Shown here one piece after another: positions 58,086-64,000 of a stretch of DNA of 64,000 bases (the first letter of the stretch is position 1; every line of letters begins with the position of its first letter). Source of the stretch: Streptomyces griseoruber (GTDB lineage Bacteria; Actinomycetota; Actinomycetes; Streptomycetales; Streptomycetaceae). A program made the position numbers and the translations under genes. The stretch is taken from the NCBI RefSeq assembly GCF_001514205.1, contig NZ_KQ948771.1, positions 124,001-188,000 of the forward strand, given 5' to 3'. Below the pieces are notes generated by a model. It did no database searches and was not told the DNA's origin. It saw only the letters and a program-made list of their open reading frames with translations.

Positions 58086-58955
58086 GTGGGGCGAGGGGAT
58101 CTTTCTGACGGGCAGTGGGCTGTGCTGGAGGCGCTGTTGCCGGTCGCGGTGCTGGGGCGGCCGTCGTTGGGCCGGCGGAAGCTAATAGATGGGATCCGGT
58201 GGCGGGTGCGGACCGGTGCTCCATGGCGGGATCTGCCGCCGGAGTACGGGCCGTGGCAGACCGTCTACGGACTCTTTCGCCGCTGGCAACGCGACGGCAC
58301 CTGGCCCGAACTGCTGACCCGGCTGCAGGCCCGGGCGGACGCCGACGGGCTAATCACGTGGGAGGTCAACGTCGACTCCACGATCTGCCGGGCCCATCAG
58401 CACGCTGCAGGCGCCCGCCGCGACGGCCAGGCTCAGAAGGAACCGCCGGGCGGAATCCGCACCGAGCCCGGGGACCACGGCCTGGGCCGGTCCCGGGGAG
58501 GCTTCACCACTAAGATCCATCTTGCCTGCGAACAAGGCCAACGGCCGCTGTCTCTACTGGTCACCGCAGGACAGCGTGGTGACAGTCCTCAGTTCACCGC
58601 CGTCCTGGAAGGCATCCGGGTGCCGGGCACCGGACCGGGCCGTCCTCGTGTCAGGCCGCTGCGAGTGCGGGGCGACAAGGCGTACTCCTCCCGCGCCAAC
58701 CGGGCCTACCTTCGAAAGCGCGGAATCCGCTGCACGATCCCGGAGCCTGCGGATCAGGCCGCCCACCGCAAGCGGCGAGGGAAGGCCGGCGGACGGCCTC
58801 CTGCCTTCGATCGTGAGGACTACAAGGCCCGGCACGCGGTCGAGTGCGGGATCAACCGGCTCAAGCGCAACCGCGCGGTCGCCACCCGGTTCGACAAGCT
58901 CGCCGTCCGCTTCGAAGCCACCGTCCTGATCGCCGCGATCGGCGAATGGCTGTGA
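58086..58955 (+). CDS. IS5-family transposase, intact
   Basis: 289 aa from GTG 58086. DUF4096-type N-terminus (DLSDGQWAVLEALLPV, GIRWRVRTGAPWRDLPPEYG) and DDE domain: first Asp in NVDSTICRAHQH, second in RGDKAYSSRANRAYL, Glu in HAVECGINRLKRNR. It is one uninterrupted frame, while many relatives need a frameshift between two frames. All catalytic residues are present, so the element may be active. Confidence 0.95.
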   Translation: MGRGDLSDGQWAVLEALLPVAVLGRPSLGRRKLIDGIRWRVRTGAPWRDLPPEYGPWQTVYGLFRRWQRDGTWPELLTRLQARADADGLITWEVNVDSTICRAHQHAAGARRDGQAQKEPPGGIRTEPGDHGLGRSRGGFTTKIHLACEQGQRPLSLLVTAGQRGDSPQFTAVLEGIRVPGTGPGRPRVRPLRVRGDKAYSSRANRAYLRKRGIRCTIPEPADQAAHRKRRGKAGGRPPAFDREDYKARHAVECGINRLKRNRAVATRFDKLAVRFEATVLIAAIGEWL

Positions 58956-59025
58956 CCGGCCTGACCTGTCGGTTCCTCATGCCATGCTGACCGCGACCCG
59001 GGTCGACAGCGAGGGAGAGGCAACG

Positions 59026-59355
59026 ATGGGGGCTCAGTACTACGGCGCTGACAGCGAGAACGGCGACCGCATCGACGACCCCTCCGAGGACGCGCTGTTC
59101 ATGATGATCAGCGACCTCAACAACTCCGACAACACCTTCGTGGTCGTCCAGCCCGACGAGGACGACCCCGTCTGGTTCACCTCAGTGGCCGTCCTGGACG
59201 AAGGCGGTTACGAGATCGTCCGCCGTGACACCACTCGCAACGTGCACGAGGTCACCACAGCGACCAGCATCAACGACATCGCCCGCGACCTCACCATCTG
59301 GATGGCCGCCCGCGACTTCCCCAGACGGCCAACCACGCAGGTCAGCGAGTTCTAA
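59026..59355 (+). CDS. Passenger gene of the insertion sequence, acidic hypothetical protein
   Basis: 109 aa from ATG 59026 with GAGAGG upstream. Acidic (DDPSEDALFMMISDLNNSDN, VVQPDEDDPVWFTSVAVLDE) with a C-terminal ARDLTIWMAARDFPRRP. Similar in layout to small immunity-like proteins (Imm1-type), but I cannot confirm that. It lies inside the IS, 70 bp after the transposase, and its TAA stop is within the right terminal repeat, so it moves with the element. Confidence 0.7.
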   Translation: MGAQYYGADSENGDRIDDPSEDALFMMISDLNNSDNTFVVVQPDEDDPVWFTSVAVLDEGGYEIVRRDTTRNVHEVTTATSINDIARDLTIWMAARDFPRRPTTQVSEF

Positions 59356-59366
59356 AACACGGCCTA

Positions 59367-59601
59367 GGGGACCGACCTGTCCGCTGTGGCGATTTCGGCA
59401 TATGTGGTGGCGAAGTGCCTGGGGTGCACACCACGCAGAGTGGGGCGACATCGCGACCCGGAGAGCATCGAGTACCGCAGGCGCTTCTACGACCGCTATC
59501 TCAAAGCCGATGACAACGGCCGGGAGTCCACCCCACGCGTCCGGTACTCCATTCTGGACCCGTGCGGAGAAGACGACACCAACCTGCCTGCCAACACCTG
59601 A
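59367..59601 (+). pseudogene. CocE/NonD-type hydrolase pseudogene, 3' piece
   Basis: Directly after the IS the frame reads AISAYVVAKCLGCTPRRVG, then SIEYRRRFYDRYLKADDNGR ESTPRVRYSILDPCGEDDTN. This continues the hydrolase broken at 58030: VPAYVV, then DRYLK.DNG, then TPRVRYS.LDPGG is the usual order in CocE-like enzymes. A part between them is also missing. Confidence 0.7.
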
Positions 59602-59783
59602 CCGTCACCTGTCCCACCACCACGCCTCCGGAGGGCGGTCGAGACGGGCGGCAGCTGCACAACCGACGGCCGGTCCGTAACCCCTCACCTTTGATCGGCG
59701 GCGAACTCGCTCTGCGTCGTGTCGACAACAGTGACGTGGGACCGGGATTCGAACGCGAGACGTGCTCCACGGGCAAGGAGGGG

Positions 59784-60539
59784 TCAGCGCCCCCAGATGG
59801 ATGTGCCGCCGTCGACGGTGAGCACAGTGCCGACGGCGAAGCGCGACTCGGAGCCGGCGAGCCAGGCGATGGCCTCAGCGATCTCCTCCGGCTCGGCCAT
59901 GCGGCCGATCGGCGCGCGACCGTCGAGTGAGGCTCGCAGCTGCTCCGGCTTGTCGGACTCGGCGAGCATCCTGGCGAAGTACGGCGAGTTCACGGTCCCC
60001 GGTGCGACCGCGTTGACGCGGACGCCCTGGCCGATGTGGTCGACGGCCATGGCCCTGGTCAGTGCCGCGATCGCGCCCTTGGAGGCGACGTAGGCGGCAC
60101 GGTCGGGGATGCCGACCTGGGCGGTGTACGAGGTGACGTTCACGATGGCGCCGGATGTCTTGACCAGTTCAGGAAGTGCGAACTTCGAGCAGAGGAAGAC
60201 GCTCTTGGTATTGACGGCCATCAATCGATCCCAATCGGCTTCGGAGATCGTCTCCACCGTGCCGCGGAACCCGAACCCGGCGTTGTTGACCAGGATGTCG
60301 AGCCGCCCGAACGCCTCGACTGTCGCGGCGACCATCTTCTGCACGTCAGCGGAACTACTGACGTCGGTGCAGGTTGCCACAGCCCGCTTTCCGGCCAGGC
60401 CCGCCGTTTCCTCGGCTGCCGCCAGGTTCTTGTCCGCAGCAGTCAGCGAGGCACCGAGTGCGGCCAGCCGCAGTGCCGTGGCCCGGCCGATGCCGCTGCC
60501 GGCGCCAGTGACGATCGCGGTCTTTCCGTGGAAATCCAT
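59784..60539 (-). CDS. Short-chain dehydrogenase/reductase, copy 2
   Basis: 251 aa. TGAGSGIGRATALRLAA, LVNNAGFGFRGTVETISEAD, Ser in NVTSYTAQVG and YVASK. It is colinear and very similar to the SDR at 48577-49332; both end in LTVDGGTSIWGR. The nearest upstream gene on the same strand is the alpha/beta hydrolase, 177 bp away, so it probably belongs to the minus-strand arm starting at 62837. The two copies may act on successive or stereoisomeric alcohols. Confidence 0.95.
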   Translation of the reverse strand: MDFHGKTAIVTGAGSGIGRATALRLAALGASLTAADKNLAAAEETAGLAGKRAVATCTDVSSSADVQKMVAATVEAFGRLDILVNNAGFGFRGTVETISEADWDRLMAVNTKSVFLCSKFALPELVKTSGAIVNVTSYTAQVGIPDRAAYVASKGAIAALTRAMAVDHIGQGVRVNAVAPGTVNSPYFARMLAESDKPEQLRASLDGRAPIGRMAEPEEIAEAIAWLAGSESRFAVGTVLTVDGGTSIWGR

Positions 60540-60716
60540 GGATGCTCCTCAGGCAAAGGTGTTTGATGTGGCCGAGGGTGCGGCCCGCGTGGAGTCCGTC
60601 CACGGCCCCCGCTACTTGGTGCCGTACCGCCGAATGTCCTCGGCAGGGGAGCCCGCGGAGAGCTGATCGCGCATCGGTGACCAGAGCCGGTGGGGTTGCC
60701 ACACCGCATGTGTCGA

Positions 60717-61625
60717 TCATGTTCCTGCTGCGGTTGCCCGGTTCTCGGGGGGAGCCGTAGCGGTGTCGGCTTCGCTGATCTCATCGAGGGCCGGCAGGAG
60801 GTATTCGCGAAACAGCGGGTAGTTCTCCGCCATCGGGAAATGCCCGATACCTGCCATCCGCCCGCCACGGGCACCGCTGATCCTGCTGATGGCCTCTTGG
60901 GTTTCGTCGGCCGTGCAGGCATGGTCGTACTCACCGGTGAACAGGTAGACGGGGCACCGCTTCGTGTCGAACTCCTCTGTCTTCTCCGTCAGGTCCAGGT
61001 CCTCGGAGTAGAAGTAGGTGTCGCCCCGGTAGATGCCCGGGCCGCCTTGGCTGTAGATCCACCACACCTCCCGGCGCCACTCCTCCGGGCTCGACGGAGC
61101 CATCAGGCTGTAGGTCCAACTCGGCACGGACTGCTGGGCGTTGACGTCCGGGCGCAGCGACCAGTCCTGGAACCGACCGTGCACCTTGAGCGCACCGGAC
61201 AGGCCGATCACGGCACGCCAGCGGTCGGGGGTGCGCCGGGCGAGTTCCAGCACGATCGAGCCGGCCATCGAGCACCCAAGGACGATGGGGGAGCGTAGTT
61301 CGAGCGCGTCGGCGAAAGCATGGATGATCTGGAGGTAGGAGTCCGTCGTCAGCAGGTACTCCTCGCGCCACCAGCCGTCGGGAGGCAGGGAGCGGCCGTG
61401 CCATGGAAGGTCGAAGGCGATCACGCGATATTGCGAGGTCAGCTCTCGGTCATTGATCATTTGCCGGAACTGCCGTGAGTCGGCGCCGGCCGTGTGCAGG
61501 CACAGCAGCACCGGGCCTGAGCCCGCTTCTTCGAAATAAATGCGGTAGCGCACACCGCCTGCAGTGAGATGGACGTAACGTCCGACCGCCTCTTCCAGGA
61601 CGACCGGTTCACTGGATTTCGACAT
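60717..61625 (-). CDS. Alpha/beta hydrolase of the catabolic cluster
   Basis: 302 aa from ATG 61625. Fold landmarks: GPVLLCLHTAGADSRQF, VIAFDLPWHGRS, nucleophile elbow VLGCSMAGSIVLE (Ser in GCSMAG), acid in LFTGEYDHAC and His in GIGHFPMAEN. Similar enzymes act as C-C or ester hydrolases in ring-degradation pathways (MhpC/RutD-like), but the substrate is open. Its start overlaps the SCP2-like gene by 17 bp. Confidence 0.9.
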   Translation of the reverse strand: MSKSSEPVVLEEAVGRYVHLTAGGVRYRIYFEEAGSGPVLLCLHTAGADSRQFRQMINDRELTSQYRVIAFDLPWHGRSLPPDGWWREEYLLTTDSYLQIIHAFADALELRSPIVLGCSMAGSIVLELARRTPDRWRAVIGLSGALKVHGRFQDWSLRPDVNAQQSVPSWTYSLMAPSSPEEWRREVWWIYSQGGPGIYRGDTYFYSEDLDLTEKTEEFDTKRCPVYLFTGEYDHACTADETQEAISRISGARGGRMAGIGHFPMAENYPLFREYLLPALDEISEADTATAPPENRATAAGT

Positions 61626-62016
61626 TCTTCCCCAATTCCACCAGGCGTGTGATGACCCGCAGATTACGAATGAGTGTGAGCCGGCCCTTGCGTAGTTCGA
61701 TCCCCTGAGATTGCTTGAGCAGAGCCAGAAGATCGTGCCGGAGTGGACGGGGCGGGCCGTGGAACAGCTCGGTCCATGTGTGGAGATCCGCACGCAGGGT
61801 CAGGGTTTCTCCGTCGGATTCTTCGCTGTCGCCGAGAGCCAGAGTTCCCGCTCGGTAGGTCAGCTTGATTTCTCGACCGTCACTCACGACAAGCTCGATC
61901 ACGAAGTTGCTGAACCTGCCAGTGTGGCACAACTCGGGGTCTTTCCAAGCGTGTTCGATCCATCGCCCGATCCATGATTCATCGGGAAAATTCGCGGTGC
62001 CCGATGTGGTCACCAT
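61609..62016 (-). CDS. SCP2-like lipid/steroid-binding-fold protein
   Basis: 135 aa. NFVIELVVSDGREIKLTYRA, ETLTLRADLHTWTELFHGPP, DLLALLKQSQGIELRKGRLT, ITRLVELGKNVEIQ fit a stand-alone SCP2 sterol-carrier-type domain: beta sheet followed by helices that form a hydrophobic pocket. It overlaps both neighbours by a few bases, so it is an integral part of the operon, perhaps presenting a hydrophobic substrate to the hydrolases. Confidence 0.65.
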   Translation of the reverse strand: MVTTSGTANFPDESWIGRWIEHAWKDPELCHTGRFSNFVIELVVSDGREIKLTYRAGTLALGDSEESDGETLTLRADLHTWTELFHGPPRPLRHDLLALLKQSQGIELRKGRLTLIRNLRVITRLVELGKNVEIQ

Positions 62017-62837
62017 TCCTCCTTGGATCCGATAACGGCGGCGTGTTCCCCCAGATTGCCCCGCTGGGGGCGGAATCGCTGGAGTGTCGAGGCGTCGTGG
62101 CCCGTCACCAAGTGGCGCACTCCAGAGGCCTGGAGGTCACGGACGGTCTGGAGTCCGCTGTACGTGTCGAGAAGGCTGGTCAGCGAGACGAAGGGCATGT
62201 CCCGCTCCACCTCCTCGTAGAAGTGCACCGCGTCGGACGCGAGCAGCGTCGGACCCTCTGAGGTTTCCACCAGTACGGCCAGCTGTCCTGGGGTATGCCC
62301 GCTGATTTCCAAGAGGGTGATCCCGGGCGCGGGCGAGTATCCGTTCTCCACGAAGATCATGCGGCCCGTTCTCGCGGCAGCAACGAGGTGATCGACCTCC
62401 GCTGTTTCGGTGAATTGCCGAAGAAGGGTCTTGTCGGAGACGTCGGAGGTCCAGAAGTCGTATTCGCGCCGGGACATGAAGACGGTACTGTTCGGCAGGG
62501 AGCCGAGATTGCCGATGTGATCGTAGTGCGCGTGGGTGACGATGACGTCGTTCTCGGCCTCCGGGTCTATGCCCAGGGACCGCATCGCTGTGACGGGGTC
62601 CACACACATCGTGCGTTCCCTCTTTCGGCCCGTCTCGCTGTTGAATCCGGTGTCGACGATGAATGTCCGGTTGGGGCCGCGGACCACCCAGAAGAAATAG
62701 TCGACGGTCATGGGTCCGTCGGAGAGGCCGTAGAATTGGTAATTGAGGAAGACGTCGCTGCGCAAGGTTTCTCTGGTGCCATAGCGAACAATAGTCACCT
62801 CGTAGAGGTCTTCAGGAACAGCCTGTTTGTATCTCAT
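62010..62837 (-). CDS. Second lactonase-type metallo-beta-lactamase-fold hydrolase
   Basis: 275 aa. Metal-binding THAHYDHIGNL, His in ISGHTPGQLAVL, Asp in ASDAVHFYEEV and His in HLVTGHDASTL. N-acyl-homoserine-lactonase-like group, as the protein at 47268-48080 but clearly diverged from it. First gene of the second minus arm (MBL, SCP2-like, alpha/beta hydrolase, then SDR). Possible ring-opening lactonase or amidohydrolase of the pathway. Confidence 0.88.
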   Translation of the reverse strand: MRYKQAVPEDLYEVTIVRYGTRETLRSDVFLNYQFYGLSDGPMTVDYFFWVVRGPNRTFIVDTGFNSETGRKRERTMCVDPVTAMRSLGIDPEAENDVIVTHAHYDHIGNLGSLPNSTVFMSRREYDFWTSDVSDKTLLRQFTETAEVDHLVAAARTGRMIFVENGYSPAPGITLLEISGHTPGQLAVLVETSEGPTLLASDAVHFYEEVERDMPFVSLTSLLDTYSGLQTVRDLQASGVRHLVTGHDASTLQRFRPQRGNLGEHAAVIGSKEEW

Positions 62838-63597
62838 CTCGTCTCCGTGAGGTCACGTCAGGAAGTCTCCGTCAGTCATTCGCCAAGAACGATCGCCATA
62901 AGGTCTTCGACGGTATCGAGCCCAGCGGCGATCGCGCATGCGATGTGGTCCCGGAGTGCTGAGCCGCCTCAGTGGCCGACTGCCGGGGGCGCCTCAAGAG
63001 GCGTAGAACGATGGTGACGCCGCACGATGCCGGGCGCACACCCAGGAAGGAGTACGAGCCCGGTCAATGTCGTTGTCGTCCGGAGCCTTCGGACGCTCAG
63101 TGAACTGAGCAGAGCCACCGGAGGAGCGAGTGGGGGAGCACAGCCGGTCCGCGGTCGTCACGACGAACGTGACGACCGCGAGGTCGGACCACCCCAGAAG
63201 CTACCGACGCCGACCGCGACGGTGGCCCTGGCTCCATGCCCGGCAAGCGGTCGGCAAGGACCCGTCGGCACTGCTGTGTCCACTATGGCCACGGGAATGT
63301 CGATGCCCTTCGGATGGAGCCAGCCAGCTGCTGCGGTCGGCCTCATCGAGGGCGGGGTGTGGTGACTGCGTCCTTCTCTTCACCAGCCTGGGTGAGATTA
63401 CGATATTACGGTCAGACGCTGTGGGCAAGCAAGCATGTGCTTCTGTTGTTCCGGGTGGTGTACATCCCGGTGGTCTTTGGAGGTGGTGCGCGCACGGCGC
63501 CGGGCTCCTGTCCGTCCGGCGTGATGGGCCGACGTGACGTGTGATGCGCAGAATGTGTCGTTGATGGTCAGGGACGTGGTGAAGCTAGCCTTTGTGA
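62838..63597. other. Intergenic region upstream of the second MBL arm
   Basis: 760 bp with no convincing gene. It carries the third copy of the GntR-type operator (63398-63414). Both flanking genes are on the minus strand, so this is the 5' region of the MBL operon and the 3' side of the GntR gene. Confidence 0.5.
63398..63414. promoter_or_regulatory. GntR-type operator copy C
   Basis: TTACGATATTACGGTCA matches the reverse complement of copy A at 15 of 17 positions. It lies in the region upstream of the second MBL operon and 184 bp beyond the end of the GntR gene. Confidence 0.6.
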
Positions 63598-64000
63598 TCA
63601 GGCCTCGGCGGCCTGCCTGGCTTCGCGTGCGGAGCGCATGGCGGCGGCGGCCGCTTCCACGTGCTCCAGGCAACGGATCCGGGCCAGTTCCGGGTCCCGG
63701 CGCACGACGGTGGCTTCCACGATGCCCTCAAGTTCCCGCAGTGTGTGGGAGAGACGGCCTGCGGCCTGCAGCGACAGCGTGCGCAGCATGCGGATCTGGG
63801 TGTGGAGGGTGCGCAGGCTCGTACCGATGACACCATTGCCCGACCCTTCGATCAGGGCGTCGTAGAAGCTGTCCTTCACCTCCAGCAACTCGGCGAGCGA
63901 GCCGTCGGCGAGCGCCGAACGCACCTGATCCAAAGCGCGTAGGAGCTGCTCCCGCTGGGCGGGGGTGGCTCGCTCGGCGAACAGCTGGCCGGCCAGGCCT
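63598..64000 (-). CDS. GntR-family regulator, FCD ligand domain (5' end beyond window)
   Basis: The frame is open to the right edge. The visible 133 residues are a FadR C-terminal (FCD) domain: LAGQLFAERATPAQREQLLR, LLEVKDSFYDALIEGSGNGV, TSLRTLHTQIRMLRTLSLQA, IRCLEHVEAAAAAM, with Asp and His residues in the usual metal-binding positions. The DNA-binding domain lies outside. FadR-subfamily regulators bind GTA-n-TAC-type palindromes, as found three times in this cluster, and respond to organic acids or sugars. Confidence 0.85.
   Translation of the reverse strand, partial: GLAGQLFAERATPAQREQLLRALDQVRSALADGSLAELLEVKDSFYDALIEGSGNGVIGTSLRTLHTQIRMLRTLSLQAAGRLSHTLRELEGIVEATVVRRDPELARIRCLEHVEAAAAAMRSAREARQAAEA

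Larger units (their letters stand above)
58031..59364 (+). mobile_element. IS5-family insertion sequence, complete, with passenger gene
   Basis: 1334 bp bounded by imperfect terminal inverted repeats GGTCGTGTTTTGAAAG (58031-58046) and, reading in from the right, GGCCGTGTTTTAGAAC (59364-59349), 12 of 16 matching. Flanking TA at 58029-58030 and 59365-59366 fits a 2-bp TA target duplication, as in the IS427 group. It holds an intact transposase gene and a second gene whose stop codon lies in the right repeat. It splits a CocE-like hydrolase gene. Confidence 0.85.

Noticed and set aside
59735..59775. GATTCGAAC stretch resembling a tRNA T-arm
   Set aside because: The flanking bases do not form the 5-bp T-stem, and no anticodon or D-arm could be aligned on either strand.
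62838..63597. Several 60-240-codon frames in the region upstream of the second MBL operon
   Set aside because: They overlap each other on all frames, are rich in Arg/Pro/Ser as in random high-GC translation, and show no ribosome sites or recognisable motifs.

Overview
The window is very GC-rich, has strong G/C bias at third codon positions, many GTG starts, Shine-Dalgarno-led and leaderless genes, SpoIIE-type PP2C phosphatases, DUF6479 and SCO6745-type proteins, mycothiol-linked enzymes and Streptomyces-type insertion sequences. It is almost certainly a Streptomyces (or close actinomycete) chromosome. No rRNA, tRNA, integrase or CRISPR array was found.

Left part (1-37.1 kb), chromosomal metabolism and signalling: 3' end of icmF; a membrane-anchored sigma factor; a XylFGH/Frc-type sugar importer (3.9-7.1 kb) divergent from a GAF-PAS-GAF-PP2C-HATPase protein whose stop overlaps the start of a second, paralogous sugar-binding lipoprotein; a secreted SMP-30-like protein; an Rbs-type importer with a YtcJ-like amidohydrolase and a divergent LuxR regulator; a GH115 alpha-glucuronidase with a LacI-type operator; a small HTH repressor/alpha-beta hydrolase pair with clear palindromic operators; an RpiB-like isomerase, phosphoketolase, ATP-grasp protein with a TTA codon, a second PP2C phosphatase, a fructosamine-kinase-like gene, a repeat protein, and a FadE26-like acyl-CoA dehydrogenase behind a KstR-type operator.

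Middle part (37.1-46.4 kb), an accessory/defence island of lower GC: a type II-short CBASS candidate on the minus strand (54-aa basic protein, CD-NTase, E2-like protein, single-TM putative effector), divergent from an XRE regulator plus ImmA/IrrE protease that resemble CapH-CapP. A 36-bp palindromic operator lies between the two arms. Next come a conserved hypothetical/XRE pair around three copies of an 18-nt operator element, and an operon of DUF6083 protein, a 169-aa protein, a UvrD-like helicase and a decayed HEAT-like gene.

Right part (46.7-64 kb), a catabolic cluster: FmdB-like zinc ribbon, lactonase-type MBL hydrolase, ABM monooxygenase, SDR and Zn-ADH (minus); LLM flavin monooxygenase, ABM monooxygenase, flavin reductase and mycothiol-dependent isomerase-like protein (plus); an AraC activator; and a second minus arm with MBL hydrolase, SCP2-like protein, alpha/beta hydrolase and a second copy of the SDR. 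A GntR/FCD regulator runs off the right edge. One 17-bp palindromic element occurs three times in the intergenic regions of this cluster, and a second motif is shared between the LLM operon and the AraC promoter. Two decayed transposases and one intact IS5-family element (with a passenger gene) sit in the middle, the intact one splitting a CocE-like hydrolase pseudogene.
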